From UBA822 sp036336795 (GTDB lineage Bacteria > Gemmatimonadota > Gemmatimonadetes > Longimicrobiales > Gaopeijiaceae), in assembly GCA_036336795.1 (NCBI GenBank), contig JAYZFL010000028.1, positions 1 to 18,153 of the forward strand: a DNA stretch of 18,153 nucleotides, in the 5' to 3' direction. The notes beneath the pieces are model-generated. The model was not told the origin of the DNA, did no database searches, and worked only from the letters and a program-made list of their open reading frames with translations. The translations under genes and the position numbers were made by a program. Numbering within the stretch: the first letter of the stretch is position 1; every line of letters begins with the position of its first letter. This document shows, one piece after another, positions 1 to 6,911 of this stretch.

Positions 1-110
1 GTAACGCCCCTCAACCCGATAACCGAAAGCGGGGCGACCTGGCGTTGAGCAATGCAGCGGGTGGTGAGGGCAAGAGTTGGCAGAGAGAGCAGCATAGTCC
101 GACGGGTCAT
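1..110 (-). CDS. Exported protein of unknown function, N-terminal fragment (cut by window edge)
   Basis: An open frame runs from an ATG at 110 on the minus strand to the left edge without a stop, giving 36 codons. A good Shine-Dalgarno (GGAG, 5 bases before the ATG) sits at 116-119. The protein begins MTRRTMLLSLPTLALTT and has CIAQ shortly after: a basic start, a hydrophobic stretch and a likely cleavage region, so it looks like a signal peptide. The TRRTML segment resembles a twin-arginine motif, so Tat export is possible. It lies 55 bases downstream of the NHL-repeat gene on the same strand and may share its transcript. Too little is visible to name a family. Confidence 0.6.
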   Translation of the reverse strand, partial: MTRRTMLLSLPTLALTTRCIAQRQVAPLSVIGLRGV

Positions 111-165
111 GCTGGCTCCGTTAACGAGAGTCATCTGGTTATCACCATTCTCGTTCGGTGCTTCT

Positions 166-1140
166 TCATTCCTTGGGTACGCTGGTGGGAGGCCCAAAAG
201 TTTTAGCAAATTTCTTTAGATTTCGTGGTATAACCTCCCCCGCGTATACGTTACCCTGGGCGTCTACCGTCACACCTTCCGGAAGGGTCTCAGAGATGAA
301 GCCAACGGCCGAGAAGCCACTGGCTTCAGTTATCACGATGCCCCCTTGGAGCTGGTAGTCTGCCACGTAGACTACATCGTCCTCGGTGATATGGATTCCG
401 CTCGCCATGATACCTGGCCACTCGTCGAGGTAACGTCCATCTTGATCGAACAGCTGGATTCGTTGGTTGACACGATCACCGACAAAGAGTCGGCCTCGCG
501 AGTCGAAAGCCAAACAGTGGGGTTCGTTGAACTCGCCCGGGCCAGTACCTTCCTTGCCCCACTCCATGAGAAATTCTCCATCGCTTGAATATTTTACGAT
601 TCGGTTATTTCCATGGCCATCTGCAACGAAGACCTCTCCGGTTGGGGCGACTGCGACGTCAGTAGGTCCATTGAACGTGTCCGGTCCATTACCCGTGACA
701 CCAGGAGTTCCTAGTGTCATTAACACGGTTCCGTCTGGGCTAAATTTGAAGACCTGCTGACCTTTCCCTTCCATACCGCGTGCGTCTGTAGCCCAGACGT
801 TCCCGTCGGAGTCCAAGGAAAAACCGTGCGGCCATACGAATAACCCTTCACCCCAACTGTCCATCAGGTTTCCATCTGGATTGTATTTTAGTAAGGTCGG
901 CACATCGTCTCGCCCAATGCAATTGTTGGCGAAACACCTTTGGAAGACCAGAAGGTTACCGTCTCTATCGATCTCTAGGCCGATGGTTTGTCCCCAGGCC
1001 TCGACTCCTTCGGGCAGCTGTGCCCAGCTATCGATGAGCGTGTACGATACTTCTTGGATATGATCCTCACTGCAACCGGTCGAAGCCGCGACCAGGATTA
1101 GTGAGAGAATCATTGTTACCGTTCGGCACCTATTTGACAT
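166..1140 (-). CDS. NHL-repeat beta-propeller protein, secreted or lipoprotein
   Basis: This 324-residue protein has a hydrophobic N-terminal signal (about residues 8-21) ending in STGC, a somewhat atypical lipobox, so it may be a lipoprotein or a plain secreted protein. The rest is a series of NHL-type repeats with the pattern 'P-x-G-(hydrophobic)-x-D-x-x-G-x-(V/L)-(Y/F/W)-V-A-D'. Examples are PHGFSLDSDGNVWATD, PTDVAVAPTGEVFVAD, PHCLAFDSRGRLFVGD and PEGVTVDAQGNVYAGE, giving about six blades. It resembles the propeller of peptidyl-alpha-hydroxyglycine amidating lyases, but that activity is not shown and a binding or scaffold role is equally possible. ATG at 1140 is chosen because GGAGG lies 7 bases upstream. 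A TTG two codons earlier would be only 2 bases from that ribosome site. It lies 67 bases downstream of the PLP enzyme gene, same strand. Confidence 0.85.
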   Translation of the reverse strand: MSNRCRTVTMILSLILVAASTGCSEDHIQEVSYTLIDSWAQLPEGVEAWGQTIGLEIDRDGNLLVFQRCFANNCIGRDDVPTLLKYNPDGNLMDSWGEGLFVWPHGFSLDSDGNVWATDARGMEGKGQQVFKFSPDGTVLMTLGTPGVTGNGPDTFNGPTDVAVAPTGEVFVADGHGNNRIVKYSSDGEFLMEWGKEGTGPGEFNEPHCLAFDSRGRLFVGDRVNQRIQLFDQDGRYLDEWPGIMASGIHITEDDVVYVADYQLQGGIVITEASGFSAVGFISETLPEGVTVDAQGNVYAGEVIPRNLKKFAKTFGPPTSVPKE

Positions 1141-1207
1141 CGCCAATCCTCCCCATGGTCTGGCCGAACTTCTTCTTTGGGATTTTGGTCACAATCCATC
1201 ACATTCG

Positions 1208-2248
1208 CTACATGAGAGCCATCGGGTACCCGCCCGTGTGCCAGAGCACTATTCGATCTCCGTGCGGTATGCGATCGCAACTGCACCAGTCCAACATGGC
1301 TGCGGCGGTCTTGGCGGTATAAACGGGATCCAGCAAGATTCCCTCGTTTCGCGCCAAGAGAGTGACTGCCTCCTCCGATTCTGGAGTGGGAAGTCCATAT
1401 CCGGAACCAACATACGCGTTGGTCGGAATCAAGAGATCTGGACGTGGGGAGACTTCGACACCCAACAGATCTGCTGCACCGCGGGTCAGTCGCGCAGTTT
1501 CCTCAAGAATCTCACGTTCGTCCACATCTGGACTTACCCCGACCAGTTTTACGTTTGGGTTATCTAAGAGAGCAAACCCCAGAGCAAGACCCGCGTACGT
1601 TCCGCACGACGAGGCGGAAACGAAGATCCAAGTCACTCCGTCATGCGGGTGGTCACCCCACTGCCCGGAGATCTCCGCCGCGGCGCGGACATAGCCGAGT
1701 GATCCAAGAGGTGTGGATGCACCGAGGGGTATGACGATGGCTTTGCCACCTTCAGTCTCTACTTCGGCTGCTACTTCCTCCATGGTGGGTTGTCTTTGAT
1801 CCCTGGTTTGGACAGTTCTTATTTCGGCTCCGAATAGGCGATGGAGGTATGCGTTACCTGTATGAGGAGGAGAAGACTGGCCATTCACCACCAGTACACA
1901 CCGAAGACCTAGGCGGGCTGCGGCGGCTGCAGTAAGACGTGCGTGATTCGATTGATTACTACCACAAGTGACCACGCACGTAACCCCTTCTAGTCGCGGA
2001 GGGGAGAGTTCGAACTCGAGTTTTCGGGCTTTGTTGCCGCCAAGCCCAAAGCCTGACTCGGCGTCCATCTTCACGAAAATATCGGCTGGTGCCCTTCCGA
2101 GGATCGCAGCGAGGTTCGGCGCCCTTAAAAGCGGTGTTGGCTCTTGGACTAAGAGAGTACGAGGCCACTTATCGAGACGAGCAAAAATATCGTTCAAGGC
2201 GCGCTGCGTGCTGGAGTGCTTGTTGACGAGTTGCCTAATATTCGACAA
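1208..2248 (-). CDS. PLP-dependent deaminase, ACC deaminase/D-cysteine desulfhydrase family
   Basis: A fold-type II PLP enzyme of 346 residues. The Schiff-base lysine is K73 in GLGGNKARKLEFE. GSNQSNHA (96-103) is the Ser-Asn motif that faces substrate carboxylate and PLP. VGSGYGLPTPES and the later LLDPVYTAKTA carry the two tyrosines seen in ACC deaminase and D-cysteine desulfhydrase. The family opens the ACC ring or eliminates H2S from D-cysteine; sequence alone does not separate them, and the usual KRDD-type segment is altered here to KMDAESGFG. The start is uncertain: the longest frame begins with TTG at 2248 and has no ribosome site, and a second TTG at 2197 is also possible. The conserved part begins near LDKWPRTLL. 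It is divergent from the dehydrogenase gene, with 81 bases between starts. Confidence 0.85.
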   Translation of the reverse strand: MSNIRQLVNKHSSTQRALNDIFARLDKWPRTLLVQEPTPLLRAPNLAAILGRAPADIFVKMDAESGFGLGGNKARKLEFELSPPRLEGVTCVVTCGSNQSNHARLTAAAAARLGLRCVLVVNGQSSPPHTGNAYLHRLFGAEIRTVQTRDQRQPTMEEVAAEVETEGGKAIVIPLGASTPLGSLGYVRAAAEISGQWGDHPHDGVTWIFVSASSCGTYAGLALGFALLDNPNVKLVGVSPDVDEREILEETARLTRGAADLLGVEVSPRPDLLIPTNAYVGSGYGLPTPESEEAVTLLARNEGILLDPVYTAKTAAAMLDWCSCDRIPHGDRIVLWHTGGYPMALM

Positions 2249-2281
2249 CGACGGAGACTAACGGTAAAGCGGTGGATCCGC

Positions 2282-2302
2282 GAGGGAGGGGAGCCCCCCC
2301 TC
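2282..2302 (+). other. GC-rich hairpin in the divergent intergenic region
   Basis: GAGGG at 2282-2286 and GG at 2288-2289 can pair with a C7-TC tract at 2295-2302, giving seven base pairs interrupted by one A-C mismatch and a 5-base loop. It sits about 27 bases upstream of the dehydrogenase ATG, so it would lie in that 5' leader if transcription starts upstream. There is no U-tract, so it is not a normal terminator. Any function is a guess. Confidence 0.35.
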
Positions 2303-2329
2303 GGGCCTCTGCTCATTTTGGAAATTACC

Positions 2330-3424
2330 ATGCCGATCAAGGCAGCGGTCATGACCGCACCAGAAACGCCAATGGAGGTGTGGTCTCTACCAGATCCCGT
2401 TATTGAGGATGGGGGAATACTTCTTGAGACCATCGCGAGTGAGGTTTGCGGGACAGACGTGCATCTTTATCACGGTCGACTCGAGGGTGTTCCTTATCCG
2501 ATCGTCCCGGGGCACGTAAGTGTCGGGAGAGTGTTGGAGGCCCCAGGGGTTGCAGTGGACGCCGTCGGCGCCTCCCTGTCAGCGGGTGACGTTGTAACTT
2601 TTCTGGACGTTCACGAGGTCTGCGGGTCGTGCTACCACTGTCTCATTGCCCGCCAACCCAACCGTTGTCCGAGCAGGAAGGTCTACGGGATCACTTACGG
2701 AGTCGAAGATGGCCCCTTCGGAGGGTGGGCTGAGCGTATCTATCTTCAACCGGGAGTTCGAGTCCTAGGGCTTCCCGAGGGTGTTGGAAGTGATGATCTG
2801 ATCGGTGGCGGATGTGGTTTGTTTACGGGGTTTGCCGCGGTCGACAGAAGTGAAATTGCCATGGGGGACACAGTGGTCATACAGGGCAGCGGGCCGGTAG
2901 GGTTGTCTGCTGCGGCCTTTGCCAACCTGCGAGGTGCAGGGCAGGTGATCCTCATCGGATCACCTGCTGCCCGGATCCAACTCGGGAACTCCTTCGGAGT
3001 CGACACAGCTTTCGACTTGGCCACCACGACCGTGGAGGATCGGGTGGCCGAGGTGTTGTCTTTGACAAGGAATCGGGGGGCGGATGTCGTGATTGAAGCG
3101 TCTGGAAACCCGTCAGCGATCGCAGAGGGCTTCGACCTCCTTAGGGACGGCGGCACCTACGTTGTCGCCGGTCATTACACGGATGCGGGCGAAATATCTC
3201 TGAATCCACATCTTCATGTGAATCGAAAGCATGTGGTCGTGAAGGGCCAGTGGGGAACTGAGTTTCACCATCTTATCGGAGCTCTCCGACTCCTCGGACG
3301 TCACTGCGATCGCCTGCCTTTTGCTGAAGTGATTGGAGGACGCTATGCCCTTGAGGATGCGGGAAAGGCTTTGGAAGACGTGGCTGCACTCCGAGTCACC
3401 AAGGCGATCATCACACCTGGCTGA
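2330..3424 (+). CDS. Zinc-dependent medium-chain alcohol dehydrogenase
   Basis: A 364-residue MDR-family dehydrogenase that should oxidise an alcohol, polyol or related substrate with NAD(P). The GroES-like half carries catalytic zinc ligands C40 (EVCGTDVH), H62 (PGHVSVGRV) and C162 (GGGCGLFTG). The structural zinc loop has cysteines 98, 101, 104 and 113, with eight rather than the usual seven residues before the last. The Rossmann half has GSGPVG at 186-191. The glutamate that normally follows the zinc histidine (GHE) is valine. ATG 2330 is chosen because MPIKAAVMTAP is the usual family N-terminus; the frame stays open upstream to 2216, but that part looks non-coding. The ribosome site is weak (TGGAAA). 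The gene converges with the metalloregulator, leaving 4 bases between stops. The substrate is unknown. Confidence 0.92.
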   Translation: MPIKAAVMTAPETPMEVWSLPDPVIEDGGILLETIASEVCGTDVHLYHGRLEGVPYPIVPGHVSVGRVLEAPGVAVDAVGASLSAGDVVTFLDVHEVCGSCYHCLIARQPNRCPSRKVYGITYGVEDGPFGGWAERIYLQPGVRVLGLPEGVGSDDLIGGGCGLFTGFAAVDRSEIAMGDTVVIQGSGPVGLSAAAFANLRGAGQVILIGSPAARIQLGNSFGVDTAFDLATTTVEDRVAEVLSLTRNRGADVVIEASGNPSAIAEGFDLLRDGGTYVVAGHYTDAGEISLNPHLHVNRKHVVVKGQWGTEFHHLIGALRLLGRHCDRLPFAEVIGGRYALEDAGKALEDVAALRVTKAIITPG

Positions 3425-3428
3425 ATCG

Positions 3429-4118
3429 TCACTCTGACGCCACGGGTGTTACGAAGATCCTCTGGGCAAGGTTGGGGCCTATGACCTCGCTGCTGTTCCC
3501 ATCGGATAGCGAAACCGTCAATGGCCCGTTGAAAGGTGCTCGCCCATCGACCGTGAGGCGAATGCCGGGGGTCAGTCCCAGTGCGTCCATATAACGAAGA
3601 CGTTCGGGGTCTTCATCCTGCACGGCCCGTATCTGAACTGTCATGCCTGGAGCGATGTCATTTAGCGTATCGTATTCGGAAGGCTCAATGTCCCCAGCGG
3701 ATGTCGGGATCGGAGCCCCATGGGGGTCGTGACTGGGATTTTCCAGAATGGCGGCCATCCGTTCGATCAATGTCTCCGACGCCGCGTGCTCCAGCCGCTC
3801 TGCTTCACCATGGACATCGTCCCAAGAGAAACCCAGGTGCATGTGGAGATACGTTTCGAGGATTCGATGCCGCCGAATGATCCGAAGCGCCTCTCTAGAC
3901 CCTTCTTCGGTAAGATGAACTCCTCGGTACCGTGTATGCTCCAGGTATCCGCAGTCCGCGAGGCGCTTGATCATTCCCGTGATGGATGCGGGTTGTACTT
4001 CCAAAGCCTCCGCGAGGGCACTGGTCGAGGCAGCCTCACCCCGTTCGGTAAGGGCATAGACTGCTTTGAGATAATCTTCAACGGAACGGGACAGGGGCAT
4101 TCGGGGCGCGTCGTTCAT
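3429..4118 (-). CDS. DtxR/MntR-family metal-dependent transcription regulator
   Basis: A 229-residue regulator with three parts: an N-terminal winged helix (about 10-73, VEDYLKAVYAL through YRGVHLTEEG), a dimerisation and metal-binding domain (about 75-140, ending HDPHGAPIP), and a C-terminal FeoA/SH3-like domain (about 148-227). Candidate ligands are D15, H84, E88, H103, E107, E110 and H111. D15 and E107 replace the methionine and cysteine of diphtheria-toxin-repressor iron sites and match the Mn-type site of MntR, although the MntR glutamate three residues after the aspartate is K18 here. It probably represses manganese or iron uptake genes when metal is plentiful; no transporter is nearby. 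ATG 4118 has no clear ribosome site, and a second ATG at 4100 is possible. It is divergent from apaG. Confidence 0.9.
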   Translation of the reverse strand: MNDAPRMPLSRSVEDYLKAVYALTERGEAASTSALAEALEVQPASITGMIKRLADCGYLEHTRYRGVHLTEEGSREALRIIRRHRILETYLHMHLGFSWDDVHGEAERLEHAASETLIERMAAILENPSHDPHGAPIPTSAGDIEPSEYDTLNDIAPGMTVQIRAVQDEDPERLRYMDALGLTPGIRLTVDGRAPFNGPLTVSLSDGNSSEVIGPNLAQRIFVTPVASE

Positions 4119-4188
4119 TCGTAAACATGGGCCGGAGATCGTACTCTGGGAAGGTCAGGGATCCTAGCACGAAGCCCTCCGAAACTCG

Positions 4189-4218
4189 TTGGCGTCACGA
4201 TCGCTAAAGTCATATAAT
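4189..4218 (+). promoter_or_regulatory. Predicted sigma70-type promoter of apaG (-35 TTGGCG, -10 TATAAT)
   Basis: TTGGCG at 4189-4194 (four of six consensus bases), an 18-base spacer and a perfect TATAAT at 4213-4218. The -10 box ends 9 bases before the apaG ATG at 4228. Initiation would be expected near A4225 or at A4228 itself, leaving a leader of about 0-3 bases. Confidence 0.65.
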
Positions 4219-4227
4219 GCTCCCATC

Positions 4228-4641
4228 ATGTTCTATGAACAGGTTACTCAAGGTATTCGCGTGTCGGTCCGGCCGAGTTTTTCACTTTCTCACTCGGATC
4301 CGGAGGACGGCAAGTTTGTTTTTAGTTATCTGATTGAGATGGATAACCAGGGTGAGGAGCCTGCGCGGCTGCTGTTCCGTCACTGGCGTATCCACGACTC
4401 CAAGGGAGAGGATACGGAGGTCGATGGTGAGGGTGTTGTAGGGAGACAGCCTACGATTGAGCCTGGCCACTCTCACCGCTACGAGAGCTTTTGCGTGCTT
4501 AGCTCACCTACCGGATTCATGGAGGGGTATTACACGTTTGTTCGTCCCGATGGTCGAGAGTTTCGGGTTCCGATTCCACGGTTCGACCTGGCAGCCCCGT
4601 TGAGGGGAGGACCATCGCGGGACCTTGGAGTGCTGCATTAA
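4228..4641 (+). CDS. apaG: ApaG-domain protein (CorD)
   Basis: A 137-residue single-domain ApaG protein, the usual size for the family (about 125-130). It has an immunoglobulin/fibronectin-like beta fold. Family landmarks are all present: LLFRHWRIHDSKGE, the glycine-rich GEGVVGRQPTIEPG, YESFCVLSSPTGFMEGYY and the C-terminal FRVPIPRFDL. ApaG was linked genetically to cobalt/magnesium resistance in enterics, but its biochemical role is unsettled. The ATG at 4228 (MFYEQVTQGIRVSVRPSF) matches the family N-terminus; the frame upstream to 4189 overlaps the promoter and is not coding. No ribosome site precedes the ATG, consistent with a leaderless message. It is transcribed away from the DtxR-family gene. 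Confidence 0.93.
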   Translation: MFYEQVTQGIRVSVRPSFSLSHSDPEDGKFVFSYLIEMDNQGEEPARLLFRHWRIHDSKGEDTEVDGEGVVGRQPTIEPGHSHRYESFCVLSSPTGFMEGYYTFVRPDGREFRVPIPRFDLAAPLRGGPSRDLGVLH

Positions 4642-4652
4642 CGTTTAATCGC

Positions 4653-4968
4653 TCAATTGTAACGGACCTCCGCAGATGCATACCGAACCGAAAGGCGCAC
4701 GGATAGCTTCACACTACCGACGTTGAAGATCGGTGCTCCCACCAGGGGGACCGATAATGTCCTCTCCTTGATGATGTAAGGAACAACTTCGCGCCTTAGT
4801 GTCACTGTGAGTTGGCCCGGTCAAGGTGCGAATTGACACCGCGATCTGTTGGACACTGTACATAGAGGAGATTGGAAGATAAGTGGCCCCTAACTCGTTG
4901 GCATAAGTCGTAGAAAGAGTTAGCTTTACCGGATTTGCGGGATCAAGAAAATTACTCGGGGAGGGTGC
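4653..4968 (-). pseudogene. Frameshifted, 5'-truncated remnant of an unrecognised protein gene
   Basis: The 330-base gap between apaG and the small gene at 4972 still reads like protein on the minus strand, but in two frames. From 4968 one frame reads SPSNFLDPANPVKLTL, then TTYANELGATYLPISS, then YSVQQIAVSIRTLTG. Past a CCC run at 4816-4818 (GGG on the coding strand) the sense continues in the next frame as QLTVTLRREVVPYIIKER, then TLSVPLVGAPIFN and VKLSVRLSVRYASAEVRYN, with a TGA at 4653-4655. Removing one G would join them into about 105 residues rich in alternating hydrophobic beta-strand patterns. A TAG at 4969-4971 and the neighbouring gene cut off any 5' part, and there is no start codon with a ribosome site. 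I do not recognise the family; a pilin-like or outer-membrane C-terminus is conceivable. Confidence 0.55.
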
Positions 4969-4971
4969 CTA

Positions 4972-5172
4972 GTGTCCGATTCAGTCGCCGTTGATGCCAA
5001 GCGCATTCTTCTACGGTACGGCGCACCGATCGATGTTTTGGACCAAGTGTCTGATGAGGACCGTATTACTCTCGCACGGGCGATCGCGAAGACAGATCTG
5101 CCGGAGCGCGAAGTCCGTGTAAAAGAACTTCTGGAAGAACGAGGGTACATTGCTTCTGAAGAGGACGGTTGA
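4972..5172 (+). CDS. Small helical protein of unknown function
   Basis: A 66-residue acidic protein starting with GTG at 4972; GGGGAGG lies 7 bases upstream, a strong ribosome site that supports the start. The sequence is charged and apparently all-helical (DAKRILLRYGAPIDVLDQ, EREVRVKELLEERGY), with no cysteines, signal or membrane segment. Its TGA overlaps the TTG start of the amidohydrolase gene by 2 bases, so the two are probably translationally coupled. I do not recognise the family. Confidence 0.7.
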   Translation: MSDSVAVDAKRILLRYGAPIDVLDQVSDEDRITLARAIAKTDLPEREVRVKELLEERGYIASEEDG

Positions 5173-6860
5173 GGCCTCGACCGATTTTCAGCCTCGCCTC
5201 GCGGCGGCAGTCTCTTGTTAGAGTTTACCGCCTACTGACTCGGGGGATCTCCCCCTCCCTGGCGCTGATCTCCTTGAGCGTGACCGGCGCGGCTTTCGGC
5301 CTTTTGTTTGTGTTGGCCACGCCATCGATTACCCACGGCCAAGATTACTCCGTCATCATTCGCAACGGGAGGGTCATTGACGGAACTGGTAACCCGTGGT
5401 TTCTCGCCGACGTCGCCTTGGACGGAGACCGAATTGTAGCGATCGGAAATCTTGAAGCGGCCGCTGCGAGGCGTGAGATCGATGCCGCAGGACTTTATGT
5501 GACACCCGGCTTCATCGATGTCCATTCTCACGCGGGTCCTGGCCTGGTTTCGGCGGGGCTCAGCCACGGGGAGCCGCTACTGGCACAAGGGATTACGACC
5601 GTGCTGATCAATCCGGATGGCGGCGGTCCTGTGGATCTGGTTCGTCAGAGGAGTGAGCTTCTACGAGATGGCTTAGGTATAAACGTAGCCCAGTTAGTCC
5701 CCCACGGCTCTGTTCGGCGGGCGATTATTGGATCTGAAAATCGGGCGCCAACCGCTGTGGAGATGGAGCAAATGCGTGATTTGGTGCGGAATGGAATGAT
5801 GGAGGGGGCATTCGGCCTTTCCTCGGGAACGTTCTACGTTCCGGGAAGCTACTCGACTCCCGAAGAGATCGTTGAATTAGCGGAGGTGATAGCCGAGTTC
5901 GGAGGGACGTATACAAGCCACATTAGGGACGAAAGCGATTACACTGTCGGGGTAGTGGCGGCCGTGGAAGAAGTTATCAACGTCGCTCGTCGGTCCGGGA
6001 TTCCAGGTGTGGTTACCCATGTCAAGGCACTGGGCCCGCCAGTGTGGGGGTTTGGTGCTGTCATCACGAGAAGAATCGAGGTGGCCCGGGAAGAAGGTGT
6101 TGAGGTATACACTGACCAATATCCCTATACAGCGTCGGCTACGGGTCTCGCTTCGGCCCTACTGCCCCGGTGGTCCCAAGCTGGCGGTACGGATTCACTA
6201 ATGGCGCGTTTCGACCGCCCGAGCGTTATGGCCGATATCCGCTCAGCCATCGTGGATAATTTGGCCAGGAGAGGTGGGGCGGATCGTATCCAATTCCGAC
6301 GAGTCAGCTTCGACGCGTCCATCGAGGGAACGCTCCTTTCTGAGCTCGCACGCCAGCGCAGCGAGGATCCGGTCGACACAGTAATCGATCTTCTCCAACG
6401 GGGGGGCGCCAGTATCATCTCTTATAACATGGACGAGGACGACCTCCGAACCCTGATGTCTACACCCTGGAACATGACGGCTTCCGATGGCGGCCTCGTG
6501 CCGTGGATGGAAGGTGTGCCTCACCCCCGGTCTTACGGAACTTTTCCAAGAAAAATTCGCCACTATGTGATAGAGGAAGGGATCGTCGACCTTCCTTCGG
6601 CAATCCGTAGCATGACTGGACTCCCTGCCCAGGTTTTCCGCATAAACGATCGGGGTGTGCTACGCCCGGGTGCCTACGCCGATATCGTAGTCTTTGATCT
6701 AGGACTTTTGGAGAGCCCCGCCACGTTTACTGAGCCTCATCAACTTGCCCGGGGGATGGTTGAGGTATTTGTCGGAGGCGAGACTGCCATATCCTCAGGT
6801 GAGTTCACAGGAACCCTCGCTGGGCGTGTGATTAGGAAGGGATCACCCACCGTTCGGTAG
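5169..6860 (+). CDS. Exported amidohydrolase, N-acyl-D-amino-acid deacylase (D-aminoacylase) family
   Basis: A 563-residue metal-dependent hydrolase with a long N-terminus. A hydrophobic stretch at about 29-55 looks like a signal peptide or membrane anchor, so it probably acts outside the cytoplasm. The catalytic domain has the composite-domain start YSVIIRNGRVIDGTGNPW, HxH ligands H119 and H121 (GFIDVHSHAG), H251 (TSHIRDE), H284 (VTHVKALG) and the catalytic aspartate D440 (TASDGG). The C-terminus (RGVLRPGAYADIVVFD) is typical of the superfamily. The cysteine metal ligand of classical D-aminoacylase (NCG) is absent: the segment reads LINPDGGG (146-153). It should remove acyl or aminoacyl groups from D-amino-acid derivatives or peptides; the substrate is unknown. 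The start is TTG at 5169, overlapping the stop of the small gene, with GAGG 4 bases upstream. Confidence 0.85.
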   Translation: MRPRPIFSLASRRQSLVRVYRLLTRGISPSLALISLSVTGAAFGLLFVLATPSITHGQDYSVIIRNGRVIDGTGNPWFLADVALDGDRIVAIGNLEAAAARREIDAAGLYVTPGFIDVHSHAGPGLVSAGLSHGEPLLAQGITTVLINPDGGGPVDLVRQRSELLRDGLGINVAQLVPHGSVRRAIIGSENRAPTAVEMEQMRDLVRNGMMEGAFGLSSGTFYVPGSYSTPEEIVELAEVIAEFGGTYTSHIRDESDYTVGVVAAVEEVINVARRSGIPGVVTHVKALGPPVWGFGAVITRRIEVAREEGVEVYTDQYPYTASATGLASALLPRWSQAGGTDSLMARFDRPSVMADIRSAIVDNLARRGGADRIQFRRVSFDASIEGTLLSELARQRSEDPVDTVIDLLQRGGASIISYNMDEDDLRTLMSTPWNMTASDGGLVPWMEGVPHPRSYGTFPRKIRHYVIEEGIVDLPSAIRSMTGLPAQVFRINDRGVLRPGAYADIVVFDLGLLESPATFTEPHQLARGMVEVFVGGETAISSGEFTGTLAGRVIRKGSPTVR

Positions 6861-6876
6861 CGCAGTAACTGCTCCT

Positions 6877-6897
6877 GCTGAGAAGCCAAGCTTCAGC
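6877..6897 (+). terminator. Weak hairpin between convergent genes, possible terminator
   Basis: GCTGAGAAGC (6877-6886) and GCTTCAGC (6890-6897) can pair with a two-base bulge and a short loop, in the 51-base gap between the convergent amidohydrolase and zinc-ribbon genes. No T-run follows on either strand, so this is a weak call. Confidence 0.25.
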
Positions 6898-6911
6898 CTC
6901 GGCGAGATATC

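Noticed and set aside
2216..2329. N-terminal extension of the dehydrogenase frame
   Set aside because: Translation upstream of 2330 lacks family similarity, overlaps the divergent PLP gene and contains the hairpin; the family N-terminus starts at 2330.
2746..3156. Long open frame on the minus strand inside the dehydrogenase gene
   Set aside because: It lies wholly within a clear dehydrogenase; its translation is low-complexity (Ser, Pro, Arg rich), typical of an antisense shadow.
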